NCBI GenBank assembly: GCA_001464065.1
Contig: LNDN01000016.1
Location: forward strand, 1 to 36,501
DNA length: 36,501 nt
Direction of reading: 5' to 3'
Source of the DNA: Acidobacteria bacterium Ga0077522
Lineage (GTDB): Bacteria > Acidobacteriota > Vicinamibacteria > Vicinamibacterales > Vicinamibacteraceae
A program made the position numbers and the translations under genes. Shown here piece after piece: positions 16,102 through 24,287 of this stretch; position 1 is the first letter of the stretch; each line of letters opens with the position of its first letter. The notes beneath the pieces are model-generated. The model ran no database searches and was not told the origin of the DNA. It saw only the letters and a program-made list of their open reading frames with translations.

Positions 16102-16731
16102 TCACTCGGCGAGCAACACGGCGTGGAGGTCCTTGACCGAACTCGCAATCGCGTCAGGACCCGCGGCACGCAGATCCTGTGCGGAGTGCACCCCCCAGGT
16201 CACCGCACACGTCCGCAGGCCTGCCGCGCGCCCGGCCGCGATGTCGGTGACGGCGTCGCCGATCATCCACGCCCCGGGACGGCCGACGCCGGCCAGCGCA
16301 TGCGCGATGACGTCTGGCGCAGGCTTGTGCGGGAAGCCGTCGGTCCCCTGCACATGATCGACACGGTCGACCAGGTCGAGCCGCTCCATCACGGTGCGCG
16401 CCATCCATGTCGTCTTCGTCGTCGCCACGGCCAGGGCGTGGCCACGACCCCGCAGCCGCTCGAGAAGGTCGACGATGCCGGGGTAGGGGCGGGTGCGGTC
16501 GGCACAGCGTTCGGCGTAGTCGCGGCGATACTCGGCCACCAGCGTGTCGATGGCGTCGGCCGGGGCCCAGGGCGCGTACATGTCGCGCAGCGGCTTGCCG
16601 ATCTGCGTGCGCACCGCCTCGGCACTGGGCGGATCGGCACCGATCACATGAAAGCTGCGGCAGAACGCGGCGCTGATGTCATCGAACGAGTCGACGAGCG
16701 TGCCATCCAGGTCGAAGACGATCGCGGTCAC
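16102..16731 (-). CDS. HAD-family phosphatase, phosphoglycolate phosphatase-like
   Basis: 209 residues from a GTG start. HAD motif I is VFDLDGTLVDS at the N-terminus, motif II is in ATTKTTW, the motif III lysine is in KPAPDVI, and motif IV is MIGDAVTDIAAGRAAG. The helical cap between motifs I and II is the C1 type of Gph/PGP enzymes. Likely activity is removal of phosphate from 2-phosphoglycolate or a similar small metabolite; exact specificity cannot be assigned. The GTG at 16731 is the first sensible start, placing motif I at residue 5; the longer open frame to 16848 would run through the REP pair and is rejected. Confidence 0.88.
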   Translation of the reverse strand: MTAIVFDLDGTLVDSFDDISAAFCRSFHVIGADPPSAEAVRTQIGKPLRDMYAPWAPADAIDTLVAEYRRDYAERCADRTRPYPGIVDLLERLRGRGHALAVATTKTTWMARTVMERLDLVDRVDHVQGTDGFPHKPAPDVIAHALAGVGRPGAWMIGDAVTDIAAGRAAGLRTCAVTWGVHSAQDLRAAGPDAIASSVKDLHAVLLAE

Positions 16732-16759
16732 GAGGTCAGTGTAGCAACCGGGAGTCGGT

Positions 16760-16846
16760 GGGTAGGGCCGGTTCTCCGAACCGGCCGTCGGCGCCTGCTT
16801 CGATGAACTGCGTGGTGACGGCCCGCTCGGAGAGCGGGCCCTACCC
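16760..16846. repeat. Head-to-head REP pair (BIME-like element)
   Basis: Plus-strand copy: GGGTAG then GGCCGGTTC-TCC-GAACCGGCC (16766-16786). Minus-strand copy: GGGTAG then GGCCCGCTC-TCC-GAGCGGGCC (stem 16820-16840). Both have a perfect 9-bp stem, the same TCC loop and a GTAG tetranucleotide at the 5' foot, and they point towards each other across 33 bp. REP elements mobilised by RAYT transposases have this layout. No RAYT gene is in the window. Confidence 0.75.
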
Positions 16847-16887
16847 AACCTGGGGCTGCGCCTTCAACGGTCAGCGCTTCCGCAATG

Positions 16888-16917
16888 AAAAAGGGCCGCT
16901 CGAGAGCGGCCCTTTTT
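16888..16917. terminator. Strong bidirectional terminator after metK
   Basis: AAAAA, then GGGCCGCTC-GA-GAGCGGCCC, then TTTTT. The G/C stem is perfect and has A5 and T5 flanks, so it works in either direction. It lies 9 bp after the metK stop on the minus strand. Confidence 0.92.
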
Positions 16918-16925
16918 CGTTCACC

Positions 16926-18035
16926 CTACGCTTCCCAGGGCAACCCGGGACGGCCGAAGTGGCCGTAGTTCGTCGTCTGCCGGTAGATGGGGCGCAGCAG
17001 GTCCAGCGTCTTGATGATGCCGGCCGGTCGCATGTCGAACGTCTTGCGGACGAAGTCCTCGGCGGCCTTGTTGTCGCCCGTGCCGAACGTCTCGACGAGC
17101 AGCGAGGTCGGCTGCGCGACGCCGATGGCGTAGGAGAACTGCACTTCACAGCGGTCGGCCAGCCCGGCCTTGACGACTTCGCGGGCCACGTAGCGACCGA
17201 AGTAGGCCGCGCTGCGGTCCACCTTGGACGGGTCCTTGCCCGAGAACGCGCCGCCGCCGTGCCGCGCCGCCCCGCCGTACGAATCGACGATGATCTTGCG
17301 GCCGGTGACGCCGGCATCGGCCGAGGGGCCGCCGTGCGAGAAGCTGCCCGAGGGATTGACCAGGAACAGGTCCTTCGCGGGCGTCCAGTCGCCGAGCACG
17401 CGCGGCGCGAGTTCCTCTATGACGTAGGCCTTGATGTCGTCCTGGCTGGCCTCGGCCACGTGCTGCGTCGACACGACCACGCGCTCGATGGCCACCGGCT
17501 TGCCGTCCTCGTAGCGCACCGACACCTGGCTCTTGCTGTCGGGACGAATCCAGCGATAGGCGCCGCCCTTCTTGCGATCCTCGGCGAGGCCGCGCGTGAG
17601 GCGGTGCGACAGCAGAATCGGCAGCGGCATGAGCTCGGGGCTCTCGTTGCTCGCATAGCCGAACATCAGGCCCTGATCGCCGGCGCCCTGCTCCTCGGCC
17701 GCCTTGTCGACGACGCTGGAGTTGATTTCCTTGGACTGCGCCGTGATCTTGAGGATGACCTGCACGCCGTCGGCGTTGAAGACCTCATCGGCCCAGTCGT
17801 AGCCGATCTCGCGAATCGCCTGGCGGGCGATCTTCTCGTAGTCGACGTCCTTCGCGCCGGTCGTCACTTCGCCGGCGAGGACCACGAGGTCTTCCTTGAC
17901 GAGCGTTTCCACCGCCACCTTGGAGGTGGGATCCTGAGAGAGACAGGCGTCGAGCGCGGAGTCGGAGATGAAGTCGGCCACCTTGTCCGGGTGGCCCTCC
18001 GACACGGACTCCGACGTGAGAACGAAACGGGACAT
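16926..18035 (-). CDS. metK: S-adenosylmethionine synthetase
   Basis: 369 residues, slightly short for MetK (about 380-400). The N-terminus has [19 protein letters not shown], with the ATP/metal-binding histidine in GHPDK. Further conserved segments are [12 protein letters not shown], the P-loop [15 protein letters not shown] and the C-terminal [12 protein letters not shown]. It makes S-adenosylmethionine from methionine and ATP. It is followed by a strong terminator. The 136 bp before it (18036-18171) are GC-rich without an obvious aptamer. The SAM-type riboswitch of this transcription unit lies further upstream, before the small gene at 18172-18465. Confidence 0.97.
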   Translation of the reverse strand: MSRFVLTSESVSEGHPDKVADFISDSALDACLSQDPTSKVAVETLVKEDLVVLAGEVTTGAKDVDYEKIARQAIREIGYDWADEVFNADGVQVILKITAQSKEINSSVVDKAAEEQGAGDQGLMFGYASNESPELMPLPILLSHRLTRGLAEDRKKGGAYRWIRPDSKSQVSVRYEDGKPVAIERVVVSTQHVAEASQDDIKAYVIEELAPRVLGDWTPAKDLFLVNPSGSFSHGGPSADAGVTGRKIIVDSYGGAARHGGGAFSGKDPSKVDRSAAYFGRYVAREVVKAGLADRCEVQFSYAIGVAQPTSLLVETFGTGDNKAAEDFVRKTFDMRPAGIIKTLDLLRPIYRQTTNYGHFGRPGLPWEA

Positions 18036-18171
18036 GCGGGGTTAATCCTTCGGGTGATGCAAGTACGTTGGGGCCGGAGCTTCGCCGTGCCAGCCGTTCA
18101 CGTGCCCACGCTCGTGCCCTTCCGGGCCCGTCGGGGCTCGGGCGCACGAGGGTGGACGGGCGCCGGGCGGC

Positions 18172-18465
18172 TCAGCTCACGCGGCGCAGCACGCCTTCGG
18201 AACTGACGGTCGCCAGGATTTCGTCCCGGCGGCCCCGCGCCTCGGTCAGATCGTCCGTCTTGAGCGAATGGCGAATCCGCTCCTGACGCCAGCCGTCAAT
18301 GATAACCGTGTAGGCAATCCACCAGAAGCGGCCATTGCGCCAGAGGTGATGATTCTCACCCAACCGCTGGAACCGGCGGTCGTCGGGCGACAGCGCCACC
18401 TGGAGAGACGGCCGACGCAGGGCCGGGACCGATGAGGACTCTGTGGGGGAGGCGGTCAAAATCAC
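18172..18465 (-). CDS. Small protein resembling a recombinase arm-binding domain
   Basis: 97 residues from a GTG with GGAG 9 nt upstream. The C-terminal 60 residues read like the N-terminal arm-type DNA-binding domain of tyrosine recombinases: HLWRNGRFWWIAYTV, then RIRHSLKTDDLTEARGRRDE, i.e. an aromatic beta strand, a basic strand with a SL-T-D turn, and a helix with ARxRRDE. No catalytic domain follows; the gene stops and metK comes 136 bp later on the same strand. It could be a remnant, but the intact frame, good ribosome site and a riboswitch in its leader argue for a working gene. Function unknown; DNA or RNA binding is the natural guess. The open frame extends to 18744 but runs through the riboswitch and is rejected. 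Confidence 0.65.
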   Translation of the reverse strand: MILTASPTESSSVPALRRPSLQVALSPDDRRFQRLGENHHLWRNGRFWWIAYTVIIDGWRQERIRHSLKTDDLTEARGRRDEILATVSSEGVLRRVS

Positions 18466-18479
18466 GTGTCTTCTCCTGA

Positions 18480-18508
18480 GCAACCAAGTGAAGACATTCG
18501 GAGGTTGC
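18480..18508 (-). promoter_or_regulatory. Candidate expression platform of the SAM riboswitch
   Basis: Between aptamer and GTG, GCAACC (18508-18503) can pair with GGTTGC (18485-18480), ending beside the GGAG ribosome site. A competing 7-bp stem TGTCTTC/GAAGACA would take in part of the same site, and CCTCC just after GCAACC could pair with GGAG. These alternatives suggest control of translation start rather than termination, since no T-tract is seen. Pairings are read by eye. Confidence 0.35.
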
Positions 18509-18541
18509 GGGGTGATCGCCCGCACGGACACTTTTGTTTGT

Positions 18542-18662
18542 TCGTCTCGAACCGCATCGCCGCGGTCGGCTGCCTGCGCCGACCGGGCTGGCACCTTGGG
18601 ATGTCCGCCCCAGGTTGCCGGGCCCGCACTGTGCGGACCGCTCCGGATGTCGAGGAAGACGA
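18542..18662 (-). promoter_or_regulatory. SAM-I-clan riboswitch aptamer
   Basis: On the minus strand the sequence holds the SAM-I core in order. P1 is TCGTC (18662-18658) with GACGA (18546-18542), extended by TCGA/TCGA. A P2-like hairpin around GTCCGCAC/GTGCGG comes next, then GGCAACC (18619-18613). A P3 stem TGGG/CCCA leads directly into AAGGTGCC (18597-18590), and a perfect 7-bp P4, GGTCGGC/GCCGACC, follows. GGCAACC and AAGGTGCC flanking P3 are the most conserved parts of SAM-I and the SAM-I/IV variants. The metK gene downstream fits SAM feedback. The P2 kink-turn is not clear, so the exact subclass is open. Confidence 0.78.
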
Positions 18663-18671
18663 TAGCATTAC

Positions 18672-19142
18672 ATGTGGAGATACACAAGCGTGGATTTACA
18701 GAATGATTCCATAACGGTCGGGGTTCGGCACCTCGGCACCGCACAGACGCCCCAGTACCAGACCCCTGGGGCAGCGGCCTTCGACCTGGCCGCCGCCGAG
18801 ACCGTGACGGTCGCGCCGGGGCGGCTGGCCCTCGTCCCGACGGGCCTGGTGTTCGCCGTTCCCGACGGGCACTTCCTCGCGATCGTCGCCAGGAGCAGCC
18901 TGCCCAAACGCGGCCTGCTGGTCGCCAATGGCCTCGGTGTGCTCGACAGCGACTACCGCGGCCCCGCCGACGAGGCCCGCGTGCTGGTGCTCAACTACAC
19001 CGACGCGCCGGTGACGGTCGCCGCGGGCGACCGTATCGCCCAGGCGTTCGTGCTCCGGGTGCCCCGGGTGCAGTTCGTGCCCCTCGCCCACGACGCTGGC
19101 GCGGACTCCAGAGGCGGGTTCGGCTCGACCGGGGAGCGGTGA
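18672..19142 (+). CDS. dut: dUTP diphosphatase
   Basis: About 156 residues, the length of homotrimeric dUTPases. All five motifs can be found: TPGAAAFDLAAAE (1), ARSSLPKRG (2), NGLGVLDSDYRGP (3, with the catalytic Asp in DSDYRG), GDRIAQAFVL (4) and the C-terminal SRGGFGSTG (5). It hydrolyses dUTP to dUMP and pyrophosphate, which keeps uracil out of DNA and supplies dTMP synthesis. The ATG at 18672 has no ribosome site; a GTG at 18690 has GGAG 10 nt upstream and would also keep all motifs. The 5' end nearly touches the riboswitch transcribed from the other strand. Confidence 0.93.
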   Translation: MWRYTSVDLQNDSITVGVRHLGTAQTPQYQTPGAAAFDLAAAETVTVAPGRLALVPTGLVFAVPDGHFLAIVARSSLPKRGLLVANGLGVLDSDYRGPADEARVLVLNYTDAPVTVAAGDRIAQAFVLRVPRVQFVPLAHDAGADSRGGFGSTGER

Positions 19143-19147
19143 GACGG

Positions 19148-19210
19148 GGGGCTCAGGGCTCGGGGCTCGGGGCTCAAAAGACAAGGCTCAAGGCTCAAGG
19201 CTCTAGGCTT
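19148..19210 (+). repeat. Heptamer array, GGGCTCA/AGGCTCA family, left of the IS remnant
   Basis: Nine units in 7-bp register: GGGCTCA, GGGCTCG twice, GGGCTCA, an odd unit AAAGACA, AGGCTCA twice, AGGCTCT, AGGCTTG. The unrelated unit keeps the spacing. The array begins 6 bp after the dut stop codon. Confidence 0.9.
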
Positions 19211-19394
19211 GGGGGCGGGCGTCAGCGCCGTGCTACCGGACGGATCCCGTGTGAGGTATCTGCTGAACACCTTGTTCATCCGGAGCGCAGTCGGACGACG
19301 GGTGTTGCGACACAACCGTCGCTGGACTACCCGCGCTCGACGATGAGCCGCTGGCGGCCGCGATTCGGGCTCTGACGTCCGCCGCAGGTCCCGC

Positions 19395-19760
19395 GGCCAC
19401 CGGTGGTGCGCGACGAACGCGACACCTGGCGAGCGGCGGCATGTGGACATCACGCTGCTGGGCCGGTTTCGGCAGGCCAGGCACCGGGCGCCTGGGGACC
19501 GGCAGCGCCACTGGCGGAGCGCGCGCGGGACGTGGCCATCGATGACCACGCGCGGCTCCCTTGCGTGGAGGTGCCAGCGCGTGACGAGTGACAACGGGCG
19601 CGACGGCGTGTCGCGCGTCTTCGCCGCGCACTGCCCGACCCTGGCGCTGCGGCACCTGTGGACGCGGCCGTCAACGCCTCGATCCAACGGGGAAGGCCGA
19701 GCGTGTCATCCAGACGCTGCAACGCGCGTGGGTGAACGCCCAGCCCCCAACCGTCAGCCA
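19395..19760 (+). pseudogene. IS481-type transposase remnant, multiply frameshifted
   Basis: No intact gene, but consecutive pieces of an IS481-family DDE transposase are readable by switching frames. From 19425: PGERRHVDITLLGRF. From 19532: VAIDDHARLPCVEV, holding the family DD motif. From 19581: VTSDNGRDGVSRVFAAHC, then LRHLWTRPSTPRSNG. From 19690: GKAERVIQTLQRAWVNA. The four pieces need at least three frame changes, plus one before the first piece (RDERDT). Before 19395 and after 19760 (to about 19850) the similarity fades. No terminal inverted repeats were found. This remnant occupies the only long gene-free stretch of the window (19143-19912). Confidence 0.82.
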
Positions 19761-19860
19761 CTCCTCACGCGACCGCGCAACGCGGCGTGACGAACCCGCG
19801 TGCGCGCATCAACAGCCACGGCCGCGGGGCAGCCACGTCCCAGCCGCCGCGGGCACGACG

Positions 19861-19914
19861 CCCCGAGCCCTGAGCCCTGAGCCCGTTCTACTGAGCCCTG
19901 AGCCTCGAGCCCCT
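19861..19914 (-). repeat. Heptamer array, GGGCTCA family, right of the IS remnant
   Basis: Read on the minus strand: GGGCTCG, AGGCTCA, GGGCTCA, an odd unit GTAGAAC, GGGCTCA twice, GGGCTCG. Same unit family as 19148-19210, opposite orientation, and again one unrelated unit that keeps the 7-bp spacing. It abuts the 3' end of the RND permease gene. Confidence 0.9.
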
Positions 19915-22900
19915 ACGACCCCACCCGCGTCGCCGCCGGCTGCGGCAGGTCGATCGGCTCGCTCGCGTGGCCGTGCGACGCCTTGTTGCCGCGGCGGAAC
20001 AGCCGCAGCGAGAAGTCGCGCAGGCCGGCCATGATGTCGTACAGCGTCGGAATCACCAGCAGCGTCAGCAGCGTCGAGGTGATCACCCCGCCGATGACGG
20101 CGCGGCCGAGCGGCGCCCGGAAGTCGGCGCCTTCGCCGTGCCCGATGGCCACCGGGATCATGCCGGCCACCAGCGCGATGCTGGTCATCAGAATCGGCCG
20201 CAGTCGGACGCGGCCGGCCTCGATCAGCGCCTCGCGGCGGTCCATCCCCTGCTCCATCGACCACTTGGCGAAGTCGATGAGCAGGATGGCGTTCTTGGCC
20301 ACGATGCCCATGAGCAGGATGACGCCGATCATGCTCATCAGATTGAGCGTGGTGTTGGTGAACAACAGCGCCAGCATCACGCCGATGAGCGACAGGGGCA
20401 GCGACACCATGATGGCCAGCGGGTCGAGGAACGACCCGAACTGCAGCACCAGCACGAAGTACATCAGCATGATCGCCAGGCCGAGCGCGGCGATGATGCC
20501 GCCGAAGACCTCCGCCTGGTCGGCCGACTCCCCGCCGGTCGACAACTCGTAGCCGGCCGGCAGCGGCACGTTGGCCGCGAGCCTGGGCATGATGTCGTTG
20601 AGCACTTCGTTCAGCGATCGCACCTCGGTGTTGGCCTCGATCTTGATGACCCGATCACGATTGAGGTGGTCGATCCGGGCCGGACCGATGTTGGTCTCCA
20701 GCCTGGCCACCTGACCGAGCGGCATCAGCACGGGCCCCTGCGGCCCCTGGACCGCGATGGGCAACTGGGACAGGTCCTTCAGGTTCTGACGCGACTCCGG
20801 CGCCAGCCGCACGTAGACGTCGCGCGTCTCGCCCTCGGGATCGATCCAGTCTCCCGTGTCGATGCCAGCAAATGCCGGGCGCAGCGCCTGGGCGACCTGC
20901 CCGACGGTGACCCCGAGCGATCCGGCCAGCCCGCGGTCCATCAGGATGTCGATCTCGGGTTTGCGGCCCTTGGTGGAGAGACCGACGTCGACCGCGCCCG
21001 GGACCTGCCGCACCTCATCGCGCACGCGCTCGGCCAGCACCGCCAACTCGTCGGCCTTCGGACCGGTCAGCTGCAGCTGGATCTGCTTGAAGTTGCCGAA
21101 GAAGTTCGTGTTGATCCAGGCCTCGACGCCCCCGAGATTGAGCAGGCGCGCGCGCAGTTCGGCGGCGACGTCCTCCTGCCGCCGCGTGCGCTCGGCGCGC
21201 GGCTTCAGCCGGACGTAGACCGATCCCTCGTCCACCGACTCGGTCTGTCCACCGATGCTCGTGTAGGTGTAGGCCACTTCGGGCAGGGCCCGGGCGATGG
21301 CCGACACCTCCTGCGTCTTGAGCTGGGTGTAGGCGATGTTGGACCCCGGCGGCGTCGTCACGATGACGCTGAACTCGGAGTTGTCCATGATCGGCATGAA
21401 GGCGCCGCCGATCAGGCCCATCGCCGGCAGCGCCAGGGCGCCGACGAACGAGGCCACCGTCAGCAGCACCATCGCGAAGCGGTGCCGCAGCGCCCAGCTG
21501 ATGACGTACTTGTAGCGGTCGGCCTGCCGGTCGAACCACCGGTTGAACCGGTCGAGGGCCCGCGACACGAAGCTGCGCTGCTCCATCGGCACGTGCGGAT
21601 CCGGCCAGTACGCCGACAGCATCGGGTCGAGCGAGAACGAGACGAACAGCGACACCAGCACCGAGCAGGCGATGGTCAGCGCGAACGGCGCGAACCACTG
21701 CTGCGCGAGGCCGCCCATGTAGGCGATCGGCACGAAGACGACGACGATCGAGAAGGTCGTCGCGGCGACGGCCAGTCCGATTTCCGCCGTGCCCTCGCGG
21801 GCCGCGGTGTAGTGGTCCTTGCCCATCTCGACGTGACGCACGATGTTCTCGCGCACCACGATCGCATCGTCGATGAGGATGCCGATGGCCAGGGACAGGC
21901 CGAGCAGCGACATCGTCTCGAGCTTGAAGCCGAACATCAGGACGGCGATGAACGAGGCGAGCACCGAGACCGGCAGCGCGAGGCCCGTGATGACGGTCGA
22001 GCGCCACGAATTGAGGAACAGGAAGACCGTGAACACCGTCAGGACGGCACCCTCGATCAGCGCCGACTGGACGCTCTCGACCGAGGCCTCGACACGCGAC
22101 CCGGCGTCGCGCACCAGCTTGAGCTCGACGCCCGGCGGCAGGGTCTTCTGCACCTCGCGGACCTTGGCAATCACCGCCTCGCTGACGGTGGTCGTCGAGG
22201 CGTTGGTGGTCTTCTTGACCTCGATGCCGACGGCGTTGCTGTTGTTGTAGGCCGCGCCCGTGCGCGGCTCCTCGGCGCCGTCGTAGACCCGCGCGACATC
22301 GGCCAGCCGCACGATGCGACCGCTCGACTGGCTGACGACGATCTGGCCGAACTCGTTGGGCGACTGCAGGCGGCCGCGCAGGCGGATCGTGCGCTCCTGG
22401 ATGCCGCCCTGCAGCCGGCCGACGGGCACGGCGAGGTTCTGCGACTGCAGCGCGCCGACGACCTGCCCGACACCGACGCCGGCGGTCTGCATCGCCCGCG
22501 GATCGATCTCGACGGTGATCTCCCGCTCGATGGCCCCGACGACGAGCACTTCGGCGACGTTGCGGATGCCGCGCAGCTCGTTGGTCACGCCGGGATCGGC
22601 CAGCTGCGTCAGCTGGGCGCCCGTCAACTTCTCGGACGTCAGCGCCAGCGTCACGATCGGGAAGTCGTTGGGATCGAAGCGCTTGAGAATCGGCTCCTCG
22701 ATCTCGAGCGGCAGCTCGTTGCGAATCTCGGAGATCTTATCGCGAATCTCCTGGACGGCCTCGGCCGGCTCCTTGCCGAACTCGAACTCGGCGACGATCA
22801 CGCCGAAGCTGTCGAGCGACTGGGAGTCCATCTTCTTGAGGCCGCTGATGCTCGAGATGCCTTCCTCGATCGGGTCGATCAGATCGCGCTCGACCTGGTC

Positions 22901-23068
22901 GGGCGACGCGCCCGGGAATGGCAGCGACACCGAGACGACGGGTGGCGCGATCTCGGGGAATTCGTCGACCTCGAGCTGCAGCAGCGCGAAGGTTCCGAAG
23001 ACCACGAGCGCCAGCATCGACACGATGGTGACGACGGGGCGCTTGATGGCGAAATCGGAGATGAACAC
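19913..23068 (-). CDS. RND multidrug efflux permease, AcrB/HAE1 type
   Basis: 1051 residues, full length for an AcrB-type inner-membrane pump. The first helix begins at FAIKRPVVTIVSMLAL, followed by the porter-domain LPFPGASPDQVERDL. The helix-4 proton-relay aspartates are in GILIDDAIVVREN, and the second half repeats the layout, with GIVAKNAILLIDFA. It takes substrates from the periplasm or membrane and drives them out through the TolC-type channel using the proton gradient. It is the last gene of a four-gene unit with its adaptor, outer-membrane channel and TetR regulator, with 28 bp between it and the adaptor gene. Substrates cannot be predicted. Confidence 0.96.
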   Translation of the reverse strand: MFISDFAIKRPVVTIVSMLALVVFGTFALLQLEVDEFPEIAPPVVSVSLPFPGASPDQVERDLIDPIEEGISSISGLKKMDSQSLDSFGVIVAEFEFGKEPAEAVQEIRDKISEIRNELPLEIEEPILKRFDPNDFPIVTLALTSEKLTGAQLTQLADPGVTNELRGIRNVAEVLVVGAIEREITVEIDPRAMQTAGVGVGQVVGALQSQNLAVPVGRLQGGIQERTIRLRGRLQSPNEFGQIVVSQSSGRIVRLADVARVYDGAEEPRTGAAYNNSNAVGIEVKKTTNASTTTVSEAVIAKVREVQKTLPPGVELKLVRDAGSRVEASVESVQSALIEGAVLTVFTVFLFLNSWRSTVITGLALPVSVLASFIAVLMFGFKLETMSLLGLSLAIGILIDDAIVVRENIVRHVEMGKDHYTAAREGTAEIGLAVAATTFSIVVVFVPIAYMGGLAQQWFAPFALTIACSVLVSLFVSFSLDPMLSAYWPDPHVPMEQRSFVSRALDRFNRWFDRQADRYKYVISWALRHRFAMVLLTVASFVGALALPAMGLIGGAFMPIMDNSEFSVIVTTPPGSNIAYTQLKTQEVSAIARALPEVAYTYTSIGGQTESVDEGSVYVRLKPRAERTRRQEDVAAELRARLLNLGGVEAWINTNFFGNFKQIQLQLTGPKADELAVLAERVRDEVRQVPGAVDVGLSTKGRKPEIDILMDRGLAGSLGVTVGQVAQALRPAFAGIDTGDWIDPEGETRDVYVRLAPESRQNLKDLSQLPIAVQGPQGPVLMPLGQVARLETNIGPARIDHLNRDRVIKIEANTEVRSLNEVLNDIMPRLAANVPLPAGYELSTGGESADQAEVFGGIIAALGLAIMLMYFVLVLQFGSFLDPLAIMVSLPLSLIGVMLALLFTNTTLNLMSMIGVILLMGIVAKNAILLIDFAKWSMEQGMDRREALIEAGRVRLRPILMTSIALVAGMIPVAIGHGEGADFRAPLGRAVIGGVITSTLLTLLVIPTLYDIMAGLRDFSLRLFRRGNKASHGHASEPIDLPQPAATRVGS

Positions 23069-23096
23069 GTCAGCTTCTCCTTGAACAGGACGGCAA

Positions 23097-24287
23097 CTAC
23101 GACTTCGGCCCGGACTCGGGGGCAGCCGGCGCGGCTCCTGCCGTGGCCCGCTGCGACCGATCGACCACGGTGACCTGCGTGCCGGGCGTGACCCCCTGCG
23201 CGACGCCGGTCAGCAACACGTCGCCTTCCGACAGGCCGTCGACGACCTCGGCGCGCTCGTTCTGCGCATCGACGAGCCCGAGCCGGATCGTCGTCTTCTC
23301 GACCTTGCCGCCGCGGATGCGCAACACCGTCGGCTGCGTGTCCATGTCGGCGATGACGCTCAGCGGCACGATGAGGCCCCGGCGCGACGCCTGCGTGACC
23401 CGGCCGTCGGCAAACAACCCGGCGACCAGCCGGCCACTGCGGTTGTCCACCGTCACCCAGAGCGGGACCTGGCGCGTGGTCGGGTCGGCCGTCGGGCTGA
23501 TGCGCTCGACCTTCCCGGTGAACTGCTGATCGGGATAGCCGCGGACCTGGAACGCGACCTCGGCGCCGACGCGCACGCGCGACAGCGACTCCGACGGCAG
23601 CGACGCCTCGAGCTGGATGCTCGACGGGTCGACGATCGTGTAGAGCGCCGTGCCGGGCGCCACCACATCGCCGGCGTTGACCGGGCGCTCCGCCACGATG
23701 CCGGAGATCGGCGCGGTCACGGTGGCGTCGCCGAGGGCCTTGCGCGCATTGCTCAGCCGACTCCGGGCGCTGGCCAGTTCCGATTCGAGCCGCACCACCT
23801 CGTTGCGCGCCCCTTCGACGGCGCGTTCGGCCACCGCGCCGGCCGTCACCAGGGTCTGCGCCCGCGCCAACTCGCGCTTCGCGAGGTCGAGCGCCTGCTC
23901 CTGCGAGCGCACCGACGATTCGGCCGACGACACGGCTTCGTCCGCCGTACGCGCCTCGATGCGCGCGAGCAGCTGGCCACGCCGCACCGCCTGGCCCTGC
24001 TCTGCCGTGACGGTCAGCACGGAGCCGCCGATCTCGGCGCGGACTGTCGCCTGCGTCTTCGGCGCCAGCGTGCCCGAGACCGCAGGCCCGGTGACGATGT
24101 CGTCGGCGATCACGGCGACGGTGTTCTCCTTGCCGATGTCCAGGACGGCGGGAGCCGCCGCGGCCGTCCCTCCGGCGTCCTTGGCCGCCTCCGAGCCGCC
24201 GCACGCCGCCGCCAGCGACGCCACCAATCCGACCGCCAGCCAACTCGTGCGGCCGCGCCGCGCCTTTCGTGTCATCGCGTCTCTCAC
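23097..24287 (-). CDS. RND efflux periplasmic adaptor lipoprotein
   Basis: 396 residues. The lipoprotein signal ends at LAAACGG (lipid-anchored Cys29). The membrane-fusion-protein layout follows: a half lipoyl segment (VRAEIGGSVLTVTAEQGQAV), an alpha-helical hairpin (about 110-165), the second lipoyl half (DATVTAPISGIVAERPVNAGD), then the beta-barrel and membrane-proximal domains. It bridges the inner-membrane pump and the TolC channel. Its start overlaps the tolC-like stop by 4 bp (ATGA). An in-frame ATG four codons later is an alternative start. A Pro/Ala tail ends the protein. Confidence 0.93.
   Translation of the reverse strand: MRDAMTRKARRGRTSWLAVGLVASLAAACGGSEAAKDAGGTAAAAPAVLDIGKENTVAVIADDIVTGPAVSGTLAPKTQATVRAEIGGSVLTVTAEQGQAVRRGQLLARIEARTADEAVSSAESSVRSQEQALDLAKRELARAQTLVTAGAVAERAVEGARNEVVRLESELASARSRLSNARKALGDATVTAPISGIVAERPVNAGDVVAPGTALYTIVDPSSIQLEASLPSESLSRVRVGAEVAFQVRGYPDQQFTGKVERISPTADPTTRQVPLWVTVDNRSGRLVAGLFADGRVTQASRRGLIVPLSVIADMDTQPTVLRIRGGKVEKTTIRLGLVDAQNERAEVVDGLSEGDVLLTGVAQGVTPGTQVTVVDRSQRATAGAAPAAPESGPKS

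Noticed and set aside
18036-18171. A riboswitch directly in the metK leader
   Set aside because: I looked for SAM-I, SAM-II, SAM-IV and SAH cores here and found none; the SAM core lies before the upstream gene instead.
19967-23173. A 1068-residue open frame on the plus strand opposite the RND permease
   Set aside because: High-GC antisense openness over a real gene. Its protein is His/Arg/Asp-rich with no family signature, while the minus strand encodes an unmistakable AcrB-type pump.
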